From positions 42,165 to 106,164 of the forward strand of contig UBZM01000003.1 in the NCBI GenBank assembly GCA_900470095.1: a DNA stretch of 64,000 bases, written 5' to 3'. Position numbers and translations under genes: made by a program. The DNA is from Hyphomicrobiales bacterium (GTDB lineage Bacteria > Pseudomonadota > Alphaproteobacteria > Rhizobiales > Beijerinckiaceae). Positions 37,534 to 45,017 of this stretch are shown here, one piece after another; positions within the stretch are counted from its first letter, which is position 1; each line of letters begins with the position of its first letter. Under the pieces are notes generated by a model that made no database searches, had not been told where the DNA came from, and saw only the letters and a list, made by a program, of their open reading frames with translations.

Positions 37534-39123
37534 ATGATCGATACGCCTGTTTTCTCCACCGGTGCCGCGGCGGCGCCGCATCGCCTTGCCTCGGAAGCCG
37601 GGCGCGCGGTTCTCGCCGAGGGTGGCAATGCGATCGAGGCCATGGTGGCGATGGCGGCGACCATTGCCGTGGTCTATCCGCATATGAATGCCATCGGCGG
37701 CGACGGGTTCTGGCTGGTGCACGCGCCTGGCGGCAAGGTGCATGCGATCGAGGCCTGCGGCCCGGCGGGCGCACTGGCGACGATCGAGCGCTATCGCGAG
37801 AAGGGGCATGACAGCATCCCCTCGCGCGGCCCCGATGCGGCGGTGACGGTTGCCGGTGCGATCGGCGGCTGGCAGGCCGCGCTGGAACTGGCAAAGGCGT
37901 TCGGCGGGAAGATGCCGGTGCGCGATCTGCTCGCGGATGCGATCAGCCATTGCGATGCCGGATATGACATCTCGGATTCGGAGCTGCGCACCTGGCCGCA
38001 AGAGGCAGAGGCGACGAAGCTGGCCCCGGGGTTCAGCGACTTCTTCTGGCCGGGGGGCGAACGGCCGACGGCCGGTGCGCGCCGGAAGCCGGACGCGCTC
38101 GGCGGGACCTTCAAACAGCTGGCCGATGCCGGGCTCGATGATTTCTACCGCGGCGATATCGGCCGGGAGATCGGCGCCGATCTCGATGCGATGGGCGCGC
38201 CGGTCACACGGGCGGATCTCGCCGGATTCAAGGCGCGCATGGTGCAGCCGCTGTCGCTGAAGCTGCCGGGCCTGACCGTCTATAACTTCCCGCCTCCGAC
38301 CCAAGGGCTTGCCTCGCTGCTGATCCTTGGCATCTTCGAGAAGCTCGGCGTAACGCGGGCGGAGGGTTTTGACCATCATCACGGGCTGGTCGAAGCGACC
38401 AAGCGAGCCTTTGCCATCCGCGATCGGCAGATCACCGACCCGGCCCACATGAAGGCGGATCCTGCGAGCTTCCTCACGGAGGCGGTCCTCGCCCGTGAGG
38501 CGGCGGCGATCGATCGCAAGCGGGCTGCAAGCTGGCCCTTCGCGCCTCGCGAGGGCGACACGGTCTGGATGGGCGCGATCGACGGCAATGGGATCGCCGT
38601 CTCCTATATCCAGTCGATCTACTGGGAATATGGCTCGGGATGCGTTCTGCCCAAGACCGGTATCCATTGGCAGAACCGCGGTGTCTCCTTCTCGCTCGAC
38701 AAGACCGCGCTGAATCCGCTGGCGCCGGGCCGCAAGCCCTTCCACACGCTGAATCCGCCGCTCGCCCGCTTCGATGACGGGCGCGTGGTCTCCTATGGCG
38801 CGATGGGAGGCGACGGCCAGCCGCAGTTCCAGGCGCAGATCCTGACGCGCTATCGGTTCGGCCAGAATCCTGCGACCGCCGTCGACGCGCCACGCTGGCT
38901 CTTCGGCAAGACCTGGGGGGCGGGTTCGCTTTCGCTCAAGCTGGAAAGCCGGTTCGACCCGATGCTGCTGGCAAGGCTCACGGCTGCTGGCCACCCGGTC
39001 GAGGAGTACAGCGAAGCCTATTCCGACAGCTTCGGCCATGCCGGCATGCTGGTGAAACATCAGAAGGGTCATGTCGAAGCGACGCATGATCCGCGCTCCG
39101 ACGGCGACGCGAGGGGAGTTTGA
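37534..39123 (+). CDS. Gamma-glutamyltransferase family Ntn hydrolase
   Basis: A 529-residue Ntn-fold amidohydrolase without an obvious signal peptide, hence probably cytoplasmic. The N-terminal part has ASEAGRAVLAEGGNAIEAMV and MNAIGGDGFWLVHAPGGKV. The autoprocessing site is PREGDTVWMGAIDGNG, giving Thr343 as nucleophile. The rest resembles the HpxW/oxamate amidohydrolase branch rather than classical secreted GGT. It lies 5 nt before an amidase and directly upstream of nitrile hydratase genes, so it probably hydrolyses an amide or gamma-glutamyl amide in nitrile/amide catabolism. The start at 37534 fits the family; 37501 is an alternative. Confidence 0.88.
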   Translation: MIDTPVFSTGAAAAPHRLASEAGRAVLAEGGNAIEAMVAMAATIAVVYPHMNAIGGDGFWLVHAPGGKVHAIEACGPAGALATIERYREKGHDSIPSRGPDAAVTVAGAIGGWQAALELAKAFGGKMPVRDLLADAISHCDAGYDISDSELRTWPQEAEATKLAPGFSDFFWPGGERPTAGARRKPDALGGTFKQLADAGLDDFYRGDIGREIGADLDAMGAPVTRADLAGFKARMVQPLSLKLPGLTVYNFPPPTQGLASLLILGIFEKLGVTRAEGFDHHHGLVEATKRAFAIRDRQITDPAHMKADPASFLTEAVLAREAAAIDRKRAASWPFAPREGDTVWMGAIDGNGIAVSYIQSIYWEYGSGCVLPKTGIHWQNRGVSFSLDKTALNPLAPGRKPFHTLNPPLARFDDGRVVSYGAMGGDGQPQFQAQILTRYRFGQNPATAVDAPRWLFGKTWGAGSLSLKLESRFDPMLLARLTAAGHPVEEYSEAYSDSFGHAGMLVKHQKGHVEATHDPRSDGDARGV

Positions 39124-39128
39124 GCTTG

Positions 39129-40325
39129 ATGGTCAAGGACGATCCCTTCCGCTGTTTCATGCCCTATCCGGACACGCCGGTTAAGCACGCGCCGGATGGC
39201 CCGCTTGCTGGACTGACGCTCGCGGTCAAGGATCTGTTCGACGTCAAGGGCTACCCTACGGGCGCAGGCTCGCCGACGGTGCTGGCGCAGTCGGGAATCA
39301 AGGCCAAGACGGCACCGATCGTGAAGGTGCTGCTGGACGCCGGCGCCCGCTTCGTCGGCAAGACGATCACCGACGAACTCGCCTTTTCGATGAACGGCAA
39401 GAACGCGCATTTCGGCGCGCCGATCAATCCGGCTGCGCCTGACCGCATCACCGGCGGCTCGTCTTCGGGCTCGATGGCGGCGGTGGCCGGCAAGCTCGCG
39501 GATATCGCGCTTGGCTCCGACACCGGCGGCTCTGTCCGCGCGCCGGCGAGCTATGGCGGGCTCTTCGGCATCAGGCCGACGCATGGCCGCCTTTCACTGA
39601 AGCGGACCTGGCCGCTGGCCGAGAGCCTGGATACGCCAGGCTGGTTCGCGCGCGACGGCAAGACCTTTGCCCGCGTTGCCGATGTCGTCCTCGGCAAGGA
39701 TCGATCGGACCTGCCGGAGACCCCGCGCCTGCTGCTGGCACAGGACATGTTTGCGCAAGCAACACCGGATGCCGAGAATGTGCTGCGCAATGTCGTGCAG
39801 CGCGCGATGCCGCTGCTGGGGCAGCCCGAGACCGTCAAGGTCGCGCGTGATATCGATGCGCTCTACTGGGCGTTCCGCTGGGTGCAGGGGCGCGATGCCT
39901 GGAACGCCGACGGTGCGATGATCGAGCGGTTCCAGCCACCGCTCGGACCGGGCGTCGCCGAACGCTTCGCCTTCTCGAAATCAGTGAGCGACGAGGACTA
40001 CGCCAAGGGCGAAAGCCTGCGCAAAGCCTTCCGGACCAAGCTTGCGCGGCTACTGGGCTCGGATGGCGTATTGATCCTGCCGACGGTGCCGGATATCGCG
40101 CCGCTGGTCAGCGCGACCGAAGGCGAGCTGGAGGATTTCCGGAACCGGGCACTGCGGCTACTCTGCCTGTCCGGCCTTTCCGGCTTTCCGCAGGTGACGA
40201 TTCCGGCGGCCCAGCGTGAGGAGGCGCCGCTCGGCCTGTCGCTGATCGGGCCGAAGGGCTCGGACAAGTCGCTCGTGCATTTCGCCGTCAAGTTCGAGCG
40301 GGCGGCACGGATCAGGATCACGTGA
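39129..40325 (+). CDS. Amidase (amidase signature family)
   Basis: A 398-residue amidase with the Ser-Ser-Lys triad: Lys34 in [11 protein letters not shown], the bridging Ser in [10 protein letters not shown] (near residue 113), and the nucleophile near Ser135 in [13 protein letters not shown]. It converts an amide to the acid and ammonia, the natural second step after nitrile hydratase. The ATG at 39129 has AGGGGAG 9 nt upstream. The spacing of 5 nt to the upstream hydrolase and 10 nt to the nitrile hydratase alpha gene indicates one operon. Confidence 0.93.
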   Translation: MVKDDPFRCFMPYPDTPVKHAPDGPLAGLTLAVKDLFDVKGYPTGAGSPTVLAQSGIKAKTAPIVKVLLDAGARFVGKTITDELAFSMNGKNAHFGAPINPAAPDRITGGSSSGSMAAVAGKLADIALGSDTGGSVRAPASYGGLFGIRPTHGRLSLKRTWPLAESLDTPGWFARDGKTFARVADVVLGKDRSDLPETPRLLLAQDMFAQATPDAENVLRNVVQRAMPLLGQPETVKVARDIDALYWAFRWVQGRDAWNADGAMIERFQPPLGPGVAERFAFSKSVSDEDYAKGESLRKAFRTKLARLLGSDGVLILPTVPDIAPLVSATEGELEDFRNRALRLLCLSGLSGFPQVTIPAAQREEAPLGLSLIGPKGSDKSLVHFAVKFERAARIRIT

Positions 40326-40335
40326 GGAGGCTGCC

Positions 40336-40962
40336 ATGAGCGGGCACGATCACCAACATCATCACGACCATGACAATCACTTCACGCCGATCGAGGCGCG
40401 GGTGAAGGCCCTGGAAACACTCCTCGTCGCCAAGGGCTATGTCGATCCGGCGGCGCTCGATGCCATCGTCGAGACCTACGAGACCAAGGTCGGCCCGCGC
40501 AACGGCGCGCTGGTCGTGGCGAAGGCCTGGACGGACCCTGCCTTCGCTGAGCGGCTCAGGCAGGACGGCACGGCGGCCGTCGCCGAGCTTGGCTATGGCG
40601 GCCGCGGCGGGGAGCATATCGTCGCGGTATTCAACACTCCGGACGAGCACAACCTGATCGTCTGCACGCTGTGCTCCTGTTATCCGTGGCCGGTGCTCGG
40701 CCTGCCGCCGGTCTGGTACAAGTCGCCGCCCTATCGTTCGCGTGCCGTCATCGATCCACGCGGGGTGCTGGCCGATTTCGGCGTGACGCTACCTGCAGAC
40801 CAGCGCATCCGCGTCTGGGATTCGACCGCCGAGACGCGCTTCCTCGTCATCCCGCAGCGCCCTGCCGGTACCGAGGGCTGGGACGAGGAGAGACTTGCTG
40901 GGATCGTCACGCGGGATTCGATGATCGGCGTGGGGTTGCCCGAGGTGGGAGCGGCAACATGA
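40336..40962 (+). CDS. nthA: Nitrile hydratase subunit alpha, cobalt type
   Basis: A 208-residue alpha subunit. The metal-binding motif VCTLCSC is at Cys110-Thr-Leu-Cys113-Ser-Cys115. Thr at the second position marks the low-spin cobalt class rather than the iron class (Ser). Two of these Cys become oxidised to sulfenic and sulfinic acids in mature enzymes. Unusually, the N-terminus is very His-rich ([16 protein letters not shown]), which could capture cobalt. It hydrates nitriles to amides with the beta subunit. AGGAGG precedes the ATG by 6 nt. Confidence 0.96.
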   Translation: MSGHDHQHHHDHDNHFTPIEARVKALETLLVAKGYVDPAALDAIVETYETKVGPRNGALVVAKAWTDPAFAERLRQDGTAAVAELGYGGRGGEHIVAVFNTPDEHNLIVCTLCSCYPWPVLGLPPVWYKSPPYRSRAVIDPRGVLADFGVTLPADQRIRVWDSTAETRFLVIPQRPAGTEGWDEERLAGIVTRDSMIGVGLPEVGAAT

Positions 40963-41618
40963 ATGGCGGGCAGGATCTCGGCGGCCAGATGGGCTTCGGG
41001 CCCGTTATGCCGGAGCCGAACGAGCCGGTCTTCCATGGTGGATGGGAGAGCCGCATGCTCGCGCTGAACGTTGCGGCTGGCGCCATGGGGCATTGGACGA
41101 TCGATGAGATCCGGCATGCACGCGAGAGCATTCCGCCGGCAGATTACCTCTCGTTCTCCTATTATGAGATCTGGTACGAAGGGCTGCGGGCGGTGCTGCA
41201 GCGGCACGGCTTTGCGACGCCTGCAGAAATGGACAGCGGCGCGTCGGCAGGGTCCGGGATGACACCCAAACGGGTGCTGAAGGGGGCGGATGTCCCAGCC
41301 GTCTTGCGGCGCGGCTTTCCCTATGAGCGCGAAGCTTCGGCGCCGGCACGGTTTGCGGTCGGGGATGCGGTGCGCACGATCGTGATGCATCCGGCCGGCC
41401 ATACGCGCCTGCCGCGCTATGCCCGCGGCAAGCTCGGCCGGATCGAGGCTATTCGCGGCAATCACGTCTTCCCCGATACTGGAGCGCATGGCGCGCCTGA
41501 GGCGGCGCAATGGCTCTATACCGTGGTCTTCAGTGGTCCCGAGCTCTGGGGGCGCGATGCGGACCCGACGTCCAGCGTCAGCGTCGAGGCGTGGGAGAGC
41601 TATCTTGAGCCGGCCTGA
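40959..41618 (+). CDS. nthB: Nitrile hydratase subunit beta
   Basis: A 219-residue beta subunit. It starts [20 protein letters not shown], with [20 protein letters not shown] and [17 protein letters not shown] following, all standard for the family. The SH3-like C-terminal part contains [20 protein letters not shown] and [20 protein letters not shown]. It completes the active site around the cobalt of the alpha subunit. The ATG overlaps the alpha stop by 4 nt (ATGA). The gene order alpha, beta, activator is usual for cobalt enzymes of alphaproteobacteria. Confidence 0.96.
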   Translation: MNGGQDLGGQMGFGPVMPEPNEPVFHGGWESRMLALNVAAGAMGHWTIDEIRHARESIPPADYLSFSYYEIWYEGLRAVLQRHGFATPAEMDSGASAGSGMTPKRVLKGADVPAVLRRGFPYEREASAPARFAVGDAVRTIVMHPAGHTRLPRYARGKLGRIEAIRGNHVFPDTGAHGAPEAAQWLYTVVFSGPELWGRDADPTSSVSVEAWESYLEPA

Positions 41619-41994
41619 CGCAGCCCTTGCCGATGCGCTCGCAGCAGGCACGCCGATCCCGCGCGATGCGGACGGGCCGGTCTTTGCGGAGCCCTGGCAG
41701 GCGCAGGCCTTTGCGCTGGTCGTGGCGCTGCAGAACAAGGGCGTCCTTACCGCGCAGGAATGGGCGGAGGCGCTCGGCGCCGAGATCCGGGAAGCGGTCG
41801 CGGCCGGTGGCTGCCGGGATGGCTCGGACTATTACGAACGCTGGTGCGAGGCGCTGGAGCATCTCCTGATCGCCAAGGGGCTGGCCTCGCATGAGGGCGT
41901 CGACGCGCTGGCCGCGTCCTGGGAGCGCGCGGCCGAGGCGACGCCGCATGGCAGGCCGATACTGTTGGAGAACGATCCGCAACGCGTGAGCTGA
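41605..41994 (+). CDS. Nitrile hydratase activator/accessory protein
   Basis: A 129-residue protein homologous in plan to the beta subunit N-terminal region: FAEPWQAQAFALVVALQNKG, AQEWAEALGAEIREA and DYYERWCEALEHLLIAKG. Such proteins insert cobalt into the alpha subunit, usually by subunit swapping. I use the TTG at 41605, which has GGGAGAG about 6 nt upstream and overlaps the beta gene by 14 nt; the next in-frame starts would truncate the domain. It is the last gene of the nitrile hydratase group. Confidence 0.9.
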   Translation: MSRPDAALADALAAGTPIPRDADGPVFAEPWQAQAFALVVALQNKGVLTAQEWAEALGAEIREAVAAGGCRDGSDYYERWCEALEHLLIAKGLASHEGVDALAASWERAAEATPHGRPILLENDPQRVS

Positions 41995-42126
41995 GGGCGA
42001 GCGCATCGCTCCGGCATCACTGCGGCGTGGACTTGTCACATGAGTTTGTCGGGCGCTGGATAGGGGACGACATCGCGATCGGCATCGGCTCTACTTTCGG
42101 AGAAACATGCCGTTGGGGAGGCCCTG

Positions 42127-43068
42127 ATGATCAAGACGATGATTTGCCTGGTCGGCTTTGCCGGTTTGTTGCTGACCGCACCTGCCCATGCGGCCGACCC
42201 GGCACTCAACGGGCGTATCGAAAAGCTCACCCGCAACACGCAGTGGACGCAGAAGGCTGCCGTTCCGCTGCAATTCCCGACTCATCACCCGCAAGGAATG
42301 CTGAAGATCGGCGACGCCTTCTTCGTCTCCTCGGTCGAGATCACGAAGCCGACGACCCGCTTCTCCGAGCCCAGGGATGGCTATGATCGCGATACCGGCG
42401 AGGGCATCGGCCATCTCTTCAAGGTCGATGCCGAGGGGAAGCTGCTGGCCAGCGCCACGCTCGGCGAAGGCTCGATGTACCATCCGGGCGGGATCGATTT
42501 CGACGGCAAGCATATCTGGGTGACGGTTGCCGAGTATCGGCCCAACAGTCAGTCGATCGTCTACAAGGTCGATCCGGAGACGCTGAAGGCGACCGAGGTG
42601 CTGCGCTTCAAGGACCATATCGGCGGCATCGTCCACAATACCGACGACAAATCGCTGCACGGGGTGAGCTGGGGTTCGCGCCGCTTCTACAAATGGACCC
42701 TGGATGGCGAAGGCCGGGTGACCAATGCGGGCGCGGCTCCTGAACAACTGCGGGTGATCAATCCCGCGCTCTATATCGACTATCAGGACTGCCACTATAT
42801 CGGCATGAGCCGGATGCTCTGCTCCGGCCTCAACGCCTATCGCGCCACGAAGGACGGGCCGATCTTTCGCCTCGGCGGATTCGAGATCGTCGACCTCAGG
42901 GATAACCGGCCAGTCTATCAGGTGCCGGTCGAGCTCTGGTCGCCGTCCGGGCTGCCGATGACGCAGAACCCGTTCTGGGTTGAACCGACGCCTGACGGCG
43001 TGCGCGCGCATTTCATCCCGGATGACGACAAGTCGGTGCTCTTCATCTACGAAGCGGTGGCCAAGTAG
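42127..43068 (+). CDS. Secreted beta-propeller-like protein (DUF6454-like)
   Basis: A 313-residue exported protein. A signal peptide ends AHAAD. Repeating beta segments suggest a six-bladed propeller: GMLKIGDAFFVSSVEITKPT, HPGGIDFDGKHIWVTVAEYR, IVYKVDPETLKATEVLRFKD and FRLGGFEIVDLRDNRPVYQV. It resembles what I recall as the DUF6454 family, whose function is unknown. GGGGAGG precedes the ATG by about 6 nt. It lies 130 nt after the nitrile hydratase group on the same strand, so a link to nitrile metabolism is possible but not shown. Confidence 0.78.
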   Translation: MIKTMICLVGFAGLLLTAPAHAADPALNGRIEKLTRNTQWTQKAAVPLQFPTHHPQGMLKIGDAFFVSSVEITKPTTRFSEPRDGYDRDTGEGIGHLFKVDAEGKLLASATLGEGSMYHPGGIDFDGKHIWVTVAEYRPNSQSIVYKVDPETLKATEVLRFKDHIGGIVHNTDDKSLHGVSWGSRRFYKWTLDGEGRVTNAGAAPEQLRVINPALYIDYQDCHYIGMSRMLCSGLNAYRATKDGPIFRLGGFEIVDLRDNRPVYQVPVELWSPSGLPMTQNPFWVEPTPDGVRAHFIPDDDKSVLFIYEAVAK

Positions 43069-43099
43069 ATTGAACGTGGGTCTTGGCGGTGCGGGTGGT

Positions 43100-44119
43100 T
43101 CAGCTCCCCTGTGCCGCCCAGAGGCCAAAGAACAATGCCGCGCCGAGCACAGCGACGAAGGCGGCGGCGAGCAGCTCGAGTGCTGCGATCATTCTGGCGC
43201 CGCGCAAGCTGCCGCCTCCGGCCAGTCTCAAGGCTGCGAACTTGAAGAAGACCGCGAGCGCAGCAAGCGCTCCCGTGGTCAGGGCTGTGCCGAGCGCCAT
43301 GGCAAAGGTCGCGGCGATGCCGGCCCAGAGCAGCCCCTGCGAGAACGCGAAGACGAGAATAATGAGAGCGCCGGCGCAAGGACGCAGGCCCGCCGCGAAA
43401 ACCACGCCGGCCATTTCACGCCAGCCGCGCAATCTGGCGATCTCGTCGGGACCGGGCATGTGAATATGGTCGCAGGCCGGATCATGGGCGGCGGCATCGC
43501 CCGACAGGGCGAGCAGCGTGCCAGTCTTGCGCCAGAGCACCCATAGTCCGACCAGGCCAACGAGCGCGAAACTCGCCTGCTCGATGAGTGTCGTCGTCGC
43601 GCTCATGGTCGCAGCGGTCGTCCTCAGGGCAATCGTCAGGGTCAGGACCAGCGCGATGGCGACCAGTGCCTGAAGGATCGCGGCGGCAAAGCTCAAGGCG
43701 AGGCCGCGCCTGAGGCTGCGATTATCGGCGACGATGTAGCCCGAGATCACCGCCTTGCCGTGGCCGGGGCCGGCTGCGTGAAAGACGCCGTAGCCGAAGG
43801 CCAGGGCAAGCAGGCCGGGCAGGGCCGCGCTGCTGGCGTGGATCGCCTTCAGTGTCGCGGTGAGTTCGCGGTAGAAGGCTGATTGCCAGGACAGGAGCAA
43901 GGCGCCGATGCCCGTCGTCGAAGGCAGGGCCTCGCGGGGCAGGGCGGTCCCGAAGGGGTTGCGCGGCGGCGGAGGCGGCGGCGTGCTCACGCTCGCAATC
44001 ACATAGGCCAGCACGGCAAGGGCGCCGGCAACTGCCAGAAGCGAGAGAGCCATCAGGGCGAGTCTGCGCGAGACGATCGGCAGGCGTAGCGACGACGAAT
44101 GGGGCGCGCTCAGGGACAT
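43100..44119 (-). CDS. NicO/RcnA-type nickel/cobalt transporter
   Basis: A 339-residue inner-membrane protein with six or more helices. The family motif is FGYGVFHAAGPGHGKAVISGY, with a second conserved region FAAGLRPCAGALIILVFAFS, both typical of the NicO (RcnA/NrsD-like) superfamily. A cytoplasmic loop contains HDPACDHIHMPG with potential metal ligands. Direction of transport is not decidable from sequence; the DUF1007 partner and the cobalt-type nitrile hydratase upstream suggest cobalt uptake. Its start overlaps the DUF1007 gene end by 10 nt. Confidence 0.88.
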   Translation of the reverse strand: MSLSAPHSSSLRLPIVSRRLALMALSLLAVAGALAVLAYVIASVSTPPPPPPRNPFGTALPREALPSTTGIGALLLSWQSAFYRELTATLKAIHASSAALPGLLALAFGYGVFHAAGPGHGKAVISGYIVADNRSLRRGLALSFAAAILQALVAIALVLTLTIALRTTAATMSATTTLIEQASFALVGLVGLWVLWRKTGTLLALSGDAAAHDPACDHIHMPGPDEIARLRGWREMAGVVFAAGLRPCAGALIILVFAFSQGLLWAGIAATFAMALGTALTTGALAALAVFFKFAALRLAGGGSLRGARMIAALELLAAAFVAVLGAALFFGLWAAQGS

Positions 44120-44760
44120 GCGACCAGTGCGCGCGTCGTGACCTGATATCCGCTCATGTCGGGCTGCGCCGTGATGTCCTCCTGCGCGAGCTTCTGCTGG
44201 ACGGCGGCGTCGAGCTTGGGCGGGCGGGCAATCCGGACGACGCAGCCCTTGGGTGCATCGCGCGCGATCACGGCGTCTGCGGCTTCGGCGATGTCGAAGG
44301 CGACGAAATAGGTGGGATCGCCGATCTCGATGCCGAAGGATCGATTGGCGGCGGCTGGCTGCTTGAGGGGTAGGACATAGGTCAAGGTCAGGATCTTGTT
44401 CTCGAAGGCGAGCGCAGCCTCGCTGGGCTCGCCGAAGGCCTGCACCTTGCCGTTCGCCTTGGCGATGGTGAAGAAGCCGACATCAGGCAGGGATTCCATG
44501 TTGACCTTGGCGAGCTCCGCCAGCTCGTCAGGCGTCAGCTTGCCGTCGCCATTCTTGTCGAGCCCCTGCGTGATGAAGGCGGAATAGGCCTCGTCGAAAC
44601 TCCAGATATGCTTCAGCGCCTTCACGCTGCCGTCGGGGGCATAGATGATCTCGGTGCGCGCACTGACGAAGACATGCGGGTGCGCGACGGCGAGACCGGC
44701 GAACCCGAACCAGGCCATAAGTCCGGCGAGAATGAGAAGGCCGCGGCGGCATCGGGTCAC
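44110..44760 (-). CDS. DUF1007 periplasmic protein, nickel/cobalt transporter partner
   Basis: A 216-residue exported protein. After the signal peptide the mature N-terminus is HPHVFVSARTEIIY, whose His residues are expected to bind metal, as in the DUF1007 family. An EF-hand-like loop LDKNGDGKLTPDEL follows, then a beta-rich domain with Cys near residue 180 and at the end. DUF1007 genes regularly precede NicO-type transporters, as here (10 nt overlap). A periplasmic nickel/cobalt capture role is inferred. Confidence 0.87.
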   Translation of the reverse strand: MTRCRRGLLILAGLMAWFGFAGLAVAHPHVFVSARTEIIYAPDGSVKALKHIWSFDEAYSAFITQGLDKNGDGKLTPDELAELAKVNMESLPDVGFFTIAKANGKVQAFGEPSEAALAFENKILTLTYVLPLKQPAAANRSFGIEIGDPTYFVAFDIAEAADAVIARDAPKGCVVRIARPPKLDAAVQQKLAQEDITAQPDMSGYQVTTRALVACP

Positions 44761-44929
44761 GACAGGGAATCCCTCGATTTCAGCGGCGAAGCTGGCCCGA
44801 CATGGTTAACCAACCGTAAACGACGGCCAACAGCCAAGGACGGTTCCAAGTCCACCCATCCCTCGCAAAGGGGGCCAAATCGCGGCGCATTCTGGAACGA
44901 TCCCAGGGTGATTGACCGTAACGAGACGA

Positions 44930-44950
44930 TATGTCAGCATTGCTGACATA
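44930..44950. promoter_or_regulatory. Perfect 21-bp palindromic operator upstream of the indolepyruvate oxidoreductase
   Basis: TATGTCAGCA and TGCTGACATA are exact inverse complements around a single T. The site lies about 70 nt before the start of the 1185-residue oxidoreductase gene and about 170 nt upstream of the divergent DUF1007 gene. Its length and lack of a U-run indicate a dimeric repressor or activator site, not a terminator. No regulator gene is adjacent. Confidence 0.65.
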
Positions 44951-45017
44951 ATATCAAGTTGGAGGCCGGACCAACTGGCCCCATTCTGCCGTAACGGGAC
45001 GATCGGGGAGGTCGGCC

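Noticed and set aside
44761..45017. Search for a cobalamin or nickel/cobalt riboswitch upstream of DUF1007/NicO
   Set aside because: I could not find the B12-box or a multi-stem leader; only the 21-bp palindrome stands out, and that is better explained as a protein operator.
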